From a virus: a stretch of DNA of 55,364 nucleotides. The stretch is taken from the IMG/VR virus record IMGVR_UViG_3300032073_000039, positions 1 through 55,364 of that record. One strand, 5' to 3'. Shown here piece after piece: positions 1 through 9,098 of the stretch (positions are counted from its first letter, which is position 1; the number at the start of each line of letters is the position of its first letter). Position numbers and translations under genes: made by a program. The notes beneath the pieces are model-generated. The model ran no database searches and was not told the DNA's origin. It saw only the letters and a list, made by a program, of their open reading frames with translations.

Positions 1-556
1 CTTCAAATTCATTATAAACACTAAGTTTATCTTTGTCTATTTTTTTATTATACAAATGAGCTACTTTATATTTATTCTTCATAAATACATATTTTTGCCA
101 ATTTTTTGGATATTCCTTTGCAACTGTTCTTTTAAAATCTCTTATTGCTGTAAATGTCCATAGTTCTCTATTTTTAAATCTATATTTAGTTGACCAATTT
201 GTATAAAATATTTTTCCTATATTACCATCAGTTTCCCAGTTTTTATTTTGTAAAACTTTTCCGTACTGTTTAGATAGTGCATAATTAGTATTTATGTTAT
301 TACTTGGTTTACATGTACCTATAAATAAATAACCTAAAGAATCAGGTAATTCAACTCCATCTCTATATTCAATTACACCTTTCCATAATTTTTTGTTATA
401 AATCTTTATAATACTTTTTAATTTATTATTGTCTATATTTTTATAAGCCGGGTATTTTTCCTTAAACTCATTAATTAAGTCAGAATTTAATAACCCTAGT
501 TTCTTTTCTCTATATCTAGGTGCATTTAAATCTGGCTTCTTAAAATTATTTATCAT
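1..556 (-). CDS. Conserved phage protein, C-terminus cut off by window edge
   Basis: Reading leftwards from the ATG at 554-556 there is an uninterrupted frame of 185 codons that runs off the window, so the stop lies outside. The protein starts MINNFKKPDLNAPRYREK and is basic and rich in Lys, Asn, Tyr and Trp. It has an aromatic segment LWTFTAIRDFKR followed by NWQKYVFMKNKYK. I recognise no enzyme motif. It is the last gene visible downstream of the fibre and metallophosphoesterase genes and is probably a late gene. Proteins of this look occur in Bacteroidota phages, but I cannot name a function. Confidence 0.7.
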   Translation of the reverse strand, partial: MINNFKKPDLNAPRYREKKLGLLNSDLINEFKEKYPAYKNIDNNKLKSIIKIYNKKLWKGVIEYRDGVELPDSLGYLFIGTCKPSNNINTNYALSKQYGKVLQNKNWETDGNIGKIFYTNWSTKYRFKNRELWTFTAIRDFKRTVAKEYPKNWQKYVFMKNKYKVAHLYNKKIDKDKLSVYNEFE

Positions 557-565
557 AGCTACATT

Positions 566-577
566 TATAATTTACAA
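566..577 (-). promoter_or_regulatory. Weak copy of the late promoter-like motif
   Basis: On the minus strand the site reads TTGTAAATTATA, one base different from the TTGTATATTATA found before other late genes. It sits only about 10 bases from the start codon of the partial gene, closer than the other copies, so it may be chance in AT-rich DNA. Confidence 0.25.
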
Positions 578-616
578 AAAAAACATCACTTATAAAAGTT
601 AAATTGATAATGTTTA

Positions 617-1822
617 TCATGGGGAAAAAGTTAATTCACAAATATTACCTTTTATAGGATCTTGAAGTTCTAATTTTCCTGATCTTTTATTTCCAACAAA
701 CTTATTATGTGTATGCCAATAATCTGATCTTGAAAGACTTGGTAAAGTTTTATGTATAAAACCTGTATTTTCATTAGCAGTTATATATTCAACTCTTTTA
801 TTACTATGAAAATGCCCAGTAAATAATGTTCTATTTTTAGACTTTCCCCATTTCATAGGAAACTCAGTTGCATAAACTAAAGGTGTATTTTTCTTATTAA
901 CGTCTCCATGTTCAAAAGCATTAAAGTTTTCACCATATGTATGAACCTTTCTTTCTCCATATTCTACATCCCATTCTATCTTATCACTTTTAATTGTTTT
1001 AGACAATGCATGTGCAAGATGAAATGAAGATAATCTATCATGATTACCTGGAATATAAACTACTGTAAGTTTTTCACAATATTCATTAAGATAATTTATA
1101 GACCAATGTATTGCATCAAATGCTTGAATATATGCTTCCGGAGCAGTAGAACTATTATCAACAAAAGTACCACTTGTTGTTGTACCATTAAAAGTATCCA
1201 TGTTAATAAGATCACCACCAACAACATAAAATAAATTTTCAATATAGTGAGATGCAGAGGCTCTTGTAATAAGACTTATAATTGTATCTTCAAAATCTTT
1301 ATCTATTGTATAGTTACCTTCTTTACCAAAATGTATGTCTTGTAATGACAATACACCACAAACTTTTATTTTATCATTTGAGTGTAGTTTTACTTTAGGT
1401 AGTTTATAACTTTTAGGTTTCCATTTGTCAATTAACTCTTGGATTAAAGTTTCATTATCAAATCTTTTCCTTGTTACTAATGCAGAAACTCTCCAATGAT
1501 CTCCCATTTGTTTATTCCAATAACTGGAAAGCTTCCAAATATTTGTATCAATTTTTAAAAGTTTTACTATCTCATCTGCACTTTTTGGTTCTTTATCTGT
1601 TTTAGCTTGAAATCTTGCTTCTCCAGCTTCTATGTTTACAGCTTGTGTATAATCACCGTCTTCTTCTAATTTTTGAATTTCTCTTTTTCTACCGGCTTCA
1701 TCTCTTAATTCTTTTCTTATCTCTAGCCATTTTTCAACTGATATACCACATCTTTTAGCTGAAATTTCAGGAGATTTTTTTTGTTTTAGTGACTCCTCCA
1801 CTAATTGTTTTAGACTCTTCAT
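617..1822 (-). CDS. Calcineurin-like metallophosphoesterase with N-terminal helical region
   Basis: A 401-residue protein. The C-terminal two thirds carry the metallophosphoesterase motif series in the correct order: LQDIHFGK (about residue 160, DxH), GGDLINMD (about 203, GD), GNHDR (about 256, GNHD) and GHFHSNK (about 334, GHxH). These ligate two metal ions for phosphodiester or phosphomonoester hydrolysis. The first ~150 residues are helical and charged and include an HTH-like stretch around ISAKRCGISVEKW, as in phage proteins that touch DNA. Its place at the end of the virion gene block suggests packaged or late expression. The substrate cannot be told. It is transcribed after a TTGTATATTA motif 25 bases upstream. 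Confidence 0.85.
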   Translation of the reverse strand: MKSLKQLVEESLKQKKSPEISAKRCGISVEKWLEIRKELRDEAGRKREIQKLEEDGDYTQAVNIEAGEARFQAKTDKEPKSADEIVKLLKIDTNIWKLSSYWNKQMGDHWRVSALVTRKRFDNETLIQELIDKWKPKSYKLPKVKLHSNDKIKVCGVLSLQDIHFGKEGNYTIDKDFEDTIISLITRASASHYIENLFYVVGGDLINMDTFNGTTTSGTFVDNSSTAPEAYIQAFDAIHWSINYLNEYCEKLTVVYIPGNHDRLSSFHLAHALSKTIKSDKIEWDVEYGERKVHTYGENFNAFEHGDVNKKNTPLVYATEFPMKWGKSKNRTLFTGHFHSNKRVEYITANENTGFIHKTLPSLSRSDYWHTHNKFVGNKRSGKLELQDPIKGNICELTFSP

Positions 1823-1845
1823 GGATAATTTTATTTATCAGGACA

Positions 1846-1857
1846 CGTAATATACAA
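1846..1857 (-). promoter_or_regulatory. Late promoter-like motif TTGTATATTA
   Basis: Minus-strand reading TTTTTGTATATTAC, ending about 25 bases before the ATG of the metallophosphoesterase gene. The same core occurs before the genes starting at 6596, 7645 and 9055 and, in weaker form, 15122. The terminator at 1894-1919 lies directly upstream, so this would restart transcription. Confidence 0.5.
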
Positions 1858-1884
1858 AAATATTTTAACAATTTTTTTACTAAA

Positions 1885-1919
1885 AATAAAAAAGGGAGCT
1901 CTAGATTACTAAAGCTCCC
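1885..1919 (-). terminator. Intrinsic terminator after the fibre gene block
   Basis: A 7-bp GC-rich stem (1894-1900 gggagct with 1913-1919 agctccc) has a 12-base loop and is followed on the minus strand by TTTTTTATTTTT. It lies 47 bases past the stop of the coiled-coil/FN3 gene and 70 bases before the next start, so it separates two late transcription units. Confidence 0.8.
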
Positions 1920-1965
1920 CCAACGTTTGTGATAGAAAACCAACAAACCATCACTTGTTGTTATA

Positions 1966-2490
1966 TTATTTAAGTGTTGTAAATTTTACTGCAACACTTG
2001 TACATTCCGCGCCTGTAGTACTACTAGCAACTATTCTTACAGAATATTCATGCAATGGATATAAACCTGTTAATACTTCTTGAAATTCAGATTCTACAGC
2101 ATTACTATAAATCTGATACTGAGTTTCACCCGCTGTAATATCTAATATTTGAACTTGGAAACCACCTGCATTCTGAACAGCATATTGTGACCAAACTAAC
2201 CTTGCAGATTCAGCTCCAATTTCAATAACATTTAATCCTAAAGGAGCATGAAATTGATCTGTATATGCACAATCATTCCCTGATACAGCTATTTGTACTA
2301 ACTTCTGCATGGTAACTAACATATTTTCACCTTTTTCAACAGTAATACATTGACTGTTTGCAGATGTACTATTTATTAAATTTTGTATTGAAGCTTTTTG
2401 TTCTTCAAGAATATTTATTTGCTGTGTACTAGCATCAATTTGATCTGTTAAATTTTGGATCTCTAAAATTAATTCTTCACATGTTGCCAT
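1966..2490 (-). CDS. Virion protein with N-terminal coiled coil and fibronectin-III-like domain
   Basis: 174 residues. Residues 1-45 form a heptad-like coiled coil (ILEIQNLTDQIDASTQQINI). After residue ~85 a fibronectin type III-like beta domain follows, recognisable by ARLVWSQY, FQVQILDITAGETQYQ, LTGLYPLHEYSVRIVA and CTSVAVKF. FN3 folds are common in phage tail and fibre proteins and bind surfaces or carbohydrate. The gene lies 23 bases after the cysteine-rich gene and ends at a terminator, so it is the last gene of the fibre unit. It is likely a trimeric fibre accessory or receptor-contact protein. The function is inferred from fold and place. Confidence 0.65.
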   Translation of the reverse strand: MATCEELILEIQNLTDQIDASTQQINILEEQKASIQNLINSTSANSQCITVEKGENMLVTMQKLVQIAVSGNDCAYTDQFHAPLGLNVIEIGAESARLVWSQYAVQNAGGFQVQILDITAGETQYQIYSNAVESEFQEVLTGLYPLHEYSVRIVASSTTGAECTSVAVKFTTLK

Positions 2491-2513
2491 TTTACTTCAT
2501 TTATTAATTTATA

Positions 2514-2825
2514 CTATGATTCTGCTCCACATTGTTTTTGATATATTGCTTGCACTTCTTGTAAATTTGCTACAAGCTCTTTTATTTCTACAGAAAGCAC
2601 TTCTATTTGTGAGTCAATTTCTTCTATTTGTTTTTCATATTGTGCAATTAATACTTCACCATAACAAAAAGTATAAGTTTCTCCACAGTGTATTACACAT
2701 TCTTCACATATAACTTCTGAACATTGTGTACCTTGTGAACACTCTGTATATGAACATGGGGTGTTTAAAGCACTATCTTGACATCCGCAAGGTTTATTAT
2801 TACATTTTGAACAATTACAACTCAT
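2514..2825 (-). CDS. Cysteine-rich small protein with C-terminal coiled coil
   Basis: 103 residues. The first half is extremely cysteine-rich (MSCNCSKCNNKPCGCQ, then CSYTECSQGTQCSEVICEEC). The second half is a helical coiled coil (QYEKQIEEIDSQIEVLSVEI). It sits between the 1249-residue fibre-like protein and the coiled-coil/FN3 protein with about 21-23 base gaps, which suggests a shared transcript and a common structural role. The cysteines could bind zinc or form disulphides after release from the cell. The family is unknown to me. Confidence 0.7.
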   Translation of the reverse strand: MSCNCSKCNNKPCGCQDSALNTPCSYTECSQGTQCSEVICEECVIHCGETYTFCYGEVLIAQYEKQIEEIDSQIEVLSVEIKELVANLQEVQAIYQKQCGAES

Positions 2826-2846
2826 TTTAATTTATTTTAATTTATT

Positions 2847-5800
2847 TTATCCTGGGCAAGCAGTTTCAGGTAAACCACATGTTGTATAACCTAATGCATT
2901 TAATAATCTTATTACTACTGGGTTATCTTCATTTCCTGCACTTCTTAATTGAGCCAAATAATTATTTAAGTGATATACAACTCTTCCGTTTCCAGACATG
3001 CTTTTATATAAACCTTCTATTTGTGTACCACCGGCAGTTGCAGCACCAAAATATGGATTCACTCCTGTTGCAACACCAGATAATAAATTACCTGTAACAT
3101 CAGTAGATGTTTGTACACCATAATTAGCTGCAGGAATCATATTACCTGCATAAGCCGCTAAACCATGTAATATAAAGGCTTGATCTTTACTAGCACCTGC
3201 ATCACCAAGGTTTGGATTTGTTACTGAATCATAATTAGCTAAACTAACAACATGATGAACTATTCCTTGAGTATATTCCATTTGACCTAACGCAAAACCT
3301 CCACTCACTAGATTTTGAGCCCATGCACTAACTTGTGAGTTGGTGGTACATACATCATGTAAAGTTTCATAATCATCTTTATACTCTGTAGTAGGTTGTA
3401 ATGGTGGACCATTAAATCCAGTTGCCAATGAGTCCGCATGATAGTCACCTCCTGTTGCATTTCCAGTAAGAACAATTACAGCTGCATAATCTATAGTATC
3501 ACTTACAGCTGGCCCTTGTCCAGCTGCAGGTACACCCCAATTACCAGGTACCGTAGATATAGTATCCCATGCAGGATTATGTGCATAACTTTGACCCTCA
3601 TCTCTTATTGCTCTATGATATCCTAAATATCTACCACTTGTTGTAGGTAATACATACCAGTTAGCTGGATTTATTGATCCTATCCCACTAGGAGGGTTTC
3701 CACAAGCATTTTTTAGACGTACAATCATTGTATTAATTTGATTCTGCAAAGTTGCTAGAGAATCATATAAATTATCATTAAATGAACCTGTATCAATAAA
3801 TACAAAAACAGGAACATCTTGACATTCTAAGTTTGTATCTGGATGTTGTAATTGCAATGGTACAGTATAAGTATTACCGTAACTTGCATTATAACATGCT
3901 GCACTTCCTGCCGGAGAAACTTTTAAATCAAATGTAACACCAAATGTATCTGTACCATCTGATGTATATACAAATTCATTACCTGGATTAGTTGGATTTA
4001 AAGTTTGAGTTTTTACAAGTTGACCAAATGCAGGTGTACTATCTATAGATATAGTTGGACCACCTTGACCTAAAATATAAGGAACTTGGAATCTAAGTAT
4101 AGATCCAGACTCAGTACATCCAAGTAAATTTAAATCATCTACAAGTAAAAATGATGGACATTCACATGATAATAAAATTCTTTTAATTACATATTTTTGC
4201 GTAGTTGCAGCTGTATTAGGATTTCTTTCCCATAAAGCATAAAGGTATTTTTTTACACCTATTACTTCATATTCTCCTAAATAAAACCAGTATGAATCTG
4301 TTGTTGAACCCAGATATGACTGACCATTACTCTCTAAACTATGTTTTGATACTAACTGACCTGCAGGAGCCATAGATCCAACATCATAAAATGCAGAACC
4401 TAATGAAGAATTTGTATTTATATTTTGTCTTCCCATTTGATCTGCTATTACAGTTATAACTTTTGTAGCATAATCATATCTTAAAATTAAGGGAGACGAA
4501 TAAATACTACCTGTTGTAGACGCATTTGTAGTATTTACAACTTCAAGTTTCAAATATGTTGATTCCATATTAGCACCTAATGCGGTTATTTCTGAATAAT
4601 TAGTAATATCCACTGCTCCAGAATTATATTGTAATTTTTTAGATAAAAATCCTGCACTATTAGGGTTGTTTGCATCATCAGATATAAGAGAAGGATTCTG
4701 CCAATTTCTGCCATCTTCACTTACAGATGCTTTTATTTCTATGTCTGCAACACTCTCAAAATAACCACCATTAAGAACTTTATATGTAGCTCCTAATCCT
4801 GTAGGATTAATATTTTCCCATGAACCAGCTCCTGAAGAAGCATTAAATTCTACAAAGCTCTGTGGGGATGATGGAACTAAAGGCATTGTCAATGGACGAA
4901 CATTATCTGCACCTGCTGTAGGAGTATCATTATTAGTAATTTCTTGATATATATCAGTAACTGAAAAACCAGGATTTCCACTACCGTCATCATTAGTTCT
5001 AATAAAAACTCTATTGTTTTGATTACCACCTTCTTCTGTAATTATACCACCTGCGTATATTAATATACCAGAACCTGCTTGTTGATTATATGATGCAATA
5101 TTTTCTGCTACATCATTACATAAAGCACCTTGACCTTGAATTTGAGCTTCATCACAATCACTGTATGGAGCTGATCCAGTACCACTTGCTTTTAACTGAA
5201 TTTTATAAGCTATGCCTGGTGATAATCCTCCTATAGTTATTGAATTTGCACCAAGTGTTGGCGTGTAAGTTTGTGTACTAACTGTTGCACCAGTTTGCAT
5301 ATTTATTAATAGGATCTGGTAATTAAAGTTAGGTGAACTTGCTGTATGATTAAAACCAACAACGGCATCTCCGCCAGGTGTAGCAGTTACAGTGAAGTTT
5401 GAAGGACAATATACATTAGATGCCGTTACAGCTGTTTTAACTACTTCACAGTTTGAACTTCCATCTGAAGCTTCTACTCTAGCAGTAACTGTAACAGTTA
5501 ATGGAACCCCACTTACATCCAAAGTACCAAGCGGTGCTATATTAAATGTAGCGTTATTAAGAAAGGAGTTTACAAAATTAAAATTTGAATTAATTTGATT
5601 AACACCATCAGTAACAACGTAACTTGAACCATTATCAACAAAATTTGCTGGTAATTGTGAACCTACAAGACTCACATCAATAGATAAAACAGTACCATTA
5701 GGATCAGTATTAACTTGAGGATTTATAAATAAATCAAAACCGTCACAGGAAGCACTATCACAACAATTATTTTGAATATTAGTTATTGCAGTATGCATAT

Positions 5801-6596
5801 CACATATTGCAATCCATTGATTTTGATTTATTTGAGCTAACGTTGAGGCATTACTTTGCCATCCTGGTATAGAACCGTAATTACCTGCTGTACCTGATAA
5901 TACTGAAGTTGTACCAGTTATACATTGAGCAGATATTGCACTATTTATTTGTTGTACAGTTCCAACTACAGATCTATAACTACAAAAATCTTGTTCTAAA
6001 GCAGATAACAATGTAGAAGTTGGAACAAGTGTTCCTTGACCTTGACCATCTACAAATAAACATGAAGATAATATATCTGGATCAGAACTACCTGCTGGTG
6101 TACATGGAAGTACGCATGCTTCTAAAATATCAACTCTTGTTTCAAGATTTAAAATATTTTGATTTAATAAACTTATGCTTGCTATATTATCACATATTTT
6201 ATTACCAATTAATGTTGCCCACTCATATACCGGAAGTTGAACAACTAAATCACCTAAAGGATCTGCATATTGTAAACATGTGGGAAGAGGTAAATCAGGA
6301 ATAGTTCCACCACCACCAGATTGGTTACAAATATGATCAACAATTGCTTGAATTGTTTGGGTTAATGTTTCTGGAGTAGCTTCAGGTTGAATACATTTTA
6401 AATCTAAACCACTTAAATCTGGTTCACAACATGCTGCTTCGGCTAAATCACATATTTCTTTTGCAAGTCTTGCAATAACGTCACTTACCGTATCACCTGT
6501 ACATAAATCAATACAGTCTAAATTAGGACCTTGCCATACAACACAATTAGATGAAATTGGTGAACAAGGTGATGTATTTCCGTTAACTGGTATCAT
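2847..6596 (-). CDS. Large fibre/adhesin-like virion protein with FN3 domain and VWA-like segment
   Basis: 1249 residues, Asn/Thr/Ser/Gly rich, with many cysteines concentrated in the N-terminal third (for example CDLAEAACCEPDLSGL, CDMHTAITNIQNNCC). A fibronectin-III-like domain starts at YCPSNFTVTATPGGDAVVGF, about residue 397. Further on, beta-rich modules precede a C-terminal region with VFVFIDTGSFNDNLYDSL, which resembles the first strand and MIDAS-like D-x-G-S of von Willebrand A domains. No chaperone-type cleavage motif was seen. Size, composition and position after the virion genes point to a receptor-binding fibre or adhesin. An own promoter motif lies 40 bases upstream. The VWA assignment is weak. 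Confidence 0.65.
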   Translation of the reverse strand: MIPVNGNTSPCSPISSNCVVWQGPNLDCIDLCTGDTVSDVIARLAKEICDLAEAACCEPDLSGLDLKCIQPEATPETLTQTIQAIVDHICNQSGGGGTIPDLPLPTCLQYADPLGDLVVQLPVYEWATLIGNKICDNIASISLLNQNILNLETRVDILEACVLPCTPAGSSDPDILSSCLFVDGQGQGTLVPTSTLLSALEQDFCSYRSVVGTVQQINSAISAQCITGTTSVLSGTAGNYGSIPGWQSNASTLAQINQNQWIAICDMHTAITNIQNNCCDSASCDGFDLFINPQVNTDPNGTVLSIDVSLVGSQLPANFVDNGSSYVVTDGVNQINSNFNFVNSFLNNATFNIAPLGTLDVSGVPLTVTVTARVEASDGSSNCEVVKTAVTASNVYCPSNFTVTATPGGDAVVGFNHTASSPNFNYQILLINMQTGATVSTQTYTPTLGANSITIGGLSPGIAYKIQLKASGTGSAPYSDCDEAQIQGQGALCNDVAENIASYNQQAGSGILIYAGGIITEEGGNQNNRVFIRTNDDGSGNPGFSVTDIYQEITNNDTPTAGADNVRPLTMPLVPSSPQSFVEFNASSGAGSWENINPTGLGATYKVLNGGYFESVADIEIKASVSEDGRNWQNPSLISDDANNPNSAGFLSKKLQYNSGAVDITNYSEITALGANMESTYLKLEVVNTTNASTTGSIYSSPLILRYDYATKVITVIADQMGRQNINTNSSLGSAFYDVGSMAPAGQLVSKHSLESNGQSYLGSTTDSYWFYLGEYEVIGVKKYLYALWERNPNTAATTQKYVIKRILLSCECPSFLLVDDLNLLGCTESGSILRFQVPYILGQGGPTISIDSTPAFGQLVKTQTLNPTNPGNEFVYTSDGTDTFGVTFDLKVSPAGSAACYNASYGNTYTVPLQLQHPDTNLECQDVPVFVFIDTGSFNDNLYDSLATLQNQINTMIVRLKNACGNPPSGIGSINPANWYVLPTTSGRYLGYHRAIRDEGQSYAHNPAWDTISTVPGNWGVPAAGQGPAVSDTIDYAAVIVLTGNATGGDYHADSLATGFNGPPLQPTTEYKDDYETLHDVCTTNSQVSAWAQNLVSGGFALGQMEYTQGIVHHVVSLANYDSVTNPNLGDAGASKDQAFILHGLAAYAGNMIPAANYGVQTSTDVTGNLLSGVATGVNPYFGAATAGGTQIEGLYKSMSGNGRVVYHLNNYLAQLRSAGNEDNPVVIRLLNALGYTTCGLPETACPG

Positions 6597-6634
6597 AAAT
6601 AAATTTTTATTTTGCTATTTCATTGTGTGTACAA

Positions 6635-6646
6635 TATAATATACAA
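6635..6646 (-). promoter_or_regulatory. Late promoter-like motif before the large fibre gene
   Basis: Minus-strand reading AAAAATTGTATATTATATTG, about 40 bases upstream of the start of the 1249-residue gene. It is identical to the core found before the genes starting at 7645 and 9055. Confidence 0.55.
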
Positions 6647-6674
6647 TTTTTTTAATAATCTAACAAGTAGTATT

Positions 6675-6902
6675 TCAATTACATGTTATAAGTTTACTTT
6701 TAAATTCTTCTTTGTTTTCATATGATTTACTTTTTAAATCTTGCCAATCACATAAATATTTTTTTATAGTAGCAGATTGAGTATCTTGATAACAACATTT
6801 TGATATACCAAACCTATCTGCTTTAAAGTCTTTATATATTGCATCAGCAAAAACTCTTTCCGTTTCTATTTTTTTTACTAGATCAATTTCTTCTGATGCC
6901 AT
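6675..6902 (-). CDS. Small helical protein of unknown function
   Basis: 75 residues, starting [19 protein letters not shown] and containing several cysteines ([17 protein letters not shown]). It overlaps the 3' end of the cysteine-rich 62-residue gene by 20 bases, which is typical of translational coupling. It sits within the fibre gene region. No family is recognised. Confidence 0.65.
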   Translation of the reverse strand: MASEEIDLVKKIETERVFADAIYKDFKADRFGISKCCYQDTQSATIKKYLCDWQDLKSKSYENKEEFKSKLITCN

Positions 6903-7071
6903 TTTTTCTTGCTATTTGGATATTTTTAGTTAAACTACTATTAAATCCTGTTTTTTTATTTTTGCTATTATACTTTGTTAAACATGTTTTGTGAACTAAA
7001 GAACCATCTGCTGCAGTTGTTTTTTGACATCCGCAAGAAAATCCTTTACTACATTCTTTACATTTACTCAT
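6883..7071 (-). CDS. Small cysteine-rich, probably zinc-binding protein
   Basis: 62 residues, beginning [18 protein letters not shown] and containing a further cysteine in [10 protein letters not shown]. The rest is basic. The CxxC...CxC pattern suggests a small metal-binding knuckle. Similar short proteins with SCGCQKT occur in flavobacterial genomes and phages, but no function is known to me. It lies 19 bases after the 184-residue gene and overlaps the next gene by 20 bases. Confidence 0.65.
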   Translation of the reverse strand: MSKCKECSKGFSCGCQKTTAADGSLVHKTCLTKYNSKNKKTGFNSSLTKNIQIARKNGIRRN

Positions 7072-7090
7072 TTTTTTTGGTTTTTAAATA

Positions 7091-7645
7091 TTAACATCCT
7101 TTTGTTAAACAAGTTAATTTATTTAATTTTTTTAATGCGTAATTATATAAATCCATACCTTTTGATGGTGAGTTACAATACTCAACATTTGCTACTGCAG
7201 CATCAATTAACGTCTTTATAAAATGCATTTCATCTAATAATTCTTTTTTAGTAAAGTCAGGTTCACAAGGATGTACATCAATATTACATAAAACATCATA
7301 ATAAATACACATAATTTTACAAATTCTTAGGGTGTTGTATTCTACATATACTTTATCATTTGGTGAAACACTGTATTTTACTATATATACACCATCAGGT
7401 AATGAAACATTTTTTGTACCGCAATCTTGTGTTTGATATTTTAAATCACATCCATTTAAATGTAAACTAAAATTTGTAGTAGTAGGTTCTATTAGTACAG
7501 GAGCATTAAATCCCGGTACTGTAATTAAAATTTCAGGACAATCAACAGGTATCAATGAAGAGTATTGACTAGTGTCTAAAATTGACAGAACATCACAGTT
7601 TGCCGTCTTGGGAATTTCTAAACTTAAGATATGTTTATCAGCCAT
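7091..7645 (-). CDS. Probable virion-associated protein, conserved in Bacteroidota phages
   Basis: 184 residues. The first two thirds are beta-rich with segments PEILITVPGFNAPVLIEP, LNGCDLKYQTQDCGT and LPDGVYIVKYSVSPNDKVYV. A helical tail follows (KKELLDEMHFIKTLIDAAVA) and conserved-looking cysteines are spread through it. The beta-sandwich-plus-helix layout and the place between the major 432-residue virion protein and the fibre genes suggest a tail or fibre-attachment component. It has its own promoter motif and a terminator upstream of it. Function is inferred from context only. Confidence 0.55.
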   Translation of the reverse strand: MADKHILSLEIPKTANCDVLSILDTSQYSSLIPVDCPEILITVPGFNAPVLIEPTTTNFSLHLNGCDLKYQTQDCGTKNVSLPDGVYIVKYSVSPNDKVYVEYNTLRICKIMCIYYDVLCNIDVHPCEPDFTKKELLDEMHFIKTLIDAAVANVEYCNSPSKGMDLYNYALKKLNKLTCLTKGC

Positions 7646-7672
7646 GGAATATGGGTTATATTATATTACAAT

Positions 7673-7684
7673 TATAATATACAA
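7673..7684 (-). promoter_or_regulatory. Late promoter-like motif before the 184-residue gene
   Basis: Minus-strand reading TTTTTTTTGTATATTATAATT, ending 27 bases before the start codon at 7645. It lies just downstream of the terminator at 7709-7727, so it would restart transcription for the fibre unit. Confidence 0.55.
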
Positions 7685-7691
7685 AAAAAAC

Positions 7692-7727
7692 TAGGTATAA
7701 AAAAGAAAAGGTGGACAAAATCCACCT
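7692..7727 (-). terminator. Intrinsic terminator after the 432-residue virion gene
   Basis: A 7-bp stem (7709-7715 aggtgga with 7721-7727 tccacct) has a 5-base loop and is followed on the minus strand by TTTTCTTTTTTATACC. It starts 30 bases past the stop codon of the 432-residue gene. Confidence 0.85.
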
Positions 7728-7756
7728 CTTCTATAATTTATGATATTTAAGAATTA

Positions 7757-9055
7757 TTACTTTTCTTGTTCCTTTTCACCTTGGCATAGGAATCTTTCAA
7801 TTTCTATACCTGTACCCATTTCATTTAATAGATCTCCTAGTTTTGAAAATGAATCATTCATAAAGTCATCTCCATCACTTCCTTGCTCAACAAAGAAATT
7901 GTATATGTACTGATCATTATCAAATACTCCTGTTGGGTTATTAAACCTTGGAACAGAATGTTGAAGAGTATATACTTTGTATAAAGAACTTCTATCAACT
8001 GCATTAATAATATCAGAGCTATGCTCAATTTCTCTCATTCTAGAAGAATCTTTAGCACCTTGACTTAATGGATTTTGTCCATATCTTTCAGTCATTATTA
8101 ATTCTCTAAGAACTGTTTCTCCTGATGTAGTAGCCATTCTTCCTGGTGTTCCAACAAAAACTCCACAGTCGTTACATGGATCTCCTGTTTCATCAAGAAC
8201 TGACATTATAATACTGATTGGTTCTAATTCATAATGATCTCTAGTATCAAAAGAACAGTTACCAAATTTAGTATCTACATATCCACTTACTACTTTTAAT
8301 GTAGCAGTCATGTTAACATCAGTTTCTGGAGAATCAGTAGGAGTGTAAGTTCCATCTAATACTTCAGCAATTGTAAATACTGTACCACCTGGGTTAGCTG
8401 TTGTAACAACAACAATTCCACCATTTGGATCTTCTTTTACAAAAGGAGAAATTAATGGATCTCTAAGTAGCATATCAGCAGCCTTAGCTAATGCAACAGC
8501 TGGATCTAAATATTCTTGTTCTGATCCTGGAGTTCCATCACCTGGGCTACAACATAAAGAAGGAACATCTCCTGCAGCAGCATCACCTGAGCTATCACCG
8601 ATTGCATAAGCATTATGATTTAAAAATCTTAAAGCTGGAGATCCTTTGATATCCATTCTTAAGAATAAATTTTCACCACATGGTGCACATTTGTGACCTA
8701 CAGTAATTTGTGCACTTGGTAAAGCACCTTCATCTATTTCTGTAATTCTTAAACCAGTAACGTATCTTGCATTGATACCTTTAGTTTTAGCTGTTTCAGT
8801 ATAACCACCATGACCTGGGTTATTACCAATTTTATCTTTTGTAGATGTTAAAATGGTAGCACCTGGTTCAAGGTGTAAAGAACCTACAGCAAAATAACCT
8901 GGCCCTCTGTCTCTAAAAGACGCTGGGACATCATTTGCTATCCAGTTTTTTTCGTAAACTCCAACTTGTCCAGCTGTTAATTGTTCAGTTGCGGTTTCTT
9001 CAGATCCTTTTAATACAAGGAAACTTTTTTTAAACGCATGATTAAAATATGACAT
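7757..9055 (-). CDS. Abundant virion protein candidate (tail or head structural)
   Basis: 432 residues. The N-terminus MSYFNHAFKKSFLVLKGSEE is followed by GQVGVYEKNW, FRDRGPGYFAVGSLHLEPG and a beta-rich body with a CxxC (HKCAPCGENL) and CCSPGDG. The end is helical and acidic. The gene has a private promoter motif, a long A/T-rich leader and its own terminator. That monocistronic arrangement is typical for a highly expressed virion component. Sheath or tube, head decoration, or major tail protein are all possible. I do not recognise a named family. Proteomics of particles would decide. Confidence 0.55.
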   Translation of the reverse strand: MSYFNHAFKKSFLVLKGSEETATEQLTAGQVGVYEKNWIANDVPASFRDRGPGYFAVGSLHLEPGATILTSTKDKIGNNPGHGGYTETAKTKGINARYVTGLRITEIDEGALPSAQITVGHKCAPCGENLFLRMDIKGSPALRFLNHNAYAIGDSSGDAAAGDVPSLCCSPGDGTPGSEQEYLDPAVALAKAADMLLRDPLISPFVKEDPNGGIVVVTTANPGGTVFTIAEVLDGTYTPTDSPETDVNMTATLKVVSGYVDTKFGNCSFDTRDHYELEPISIIMSVLDETGDPCNDCGVFVGTPGRMATTSGETVLRELIMTERYGQNPLSQGAKDSSRMREIEHSSDIINAVDRSSLYKVYTLQHSVPRFNNPTGVFDNDQYIYNFFVEQGSDGDDFMNDSFSKLGDLLNEMGTGIEIERFLCQGEKEQEK

Positions 9056-9098
9056 AATAATTTGTTTTTTTTGTTAATAAATAAAAATTGTACTATTC

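Noticed and set aside
2826-2846. Short repeat tttaatttatttt before the cysteine-rich gene
   Set aside because: Simple A/T-rich leader as before many genes; not a specific site.
5392-6304. Plus-strand frames within the large fibre gene (5392-5598 and 6020-6304)
   Set aside because: Antisense to a single long coding frame with consistent protein features; no promoter or spacing support.
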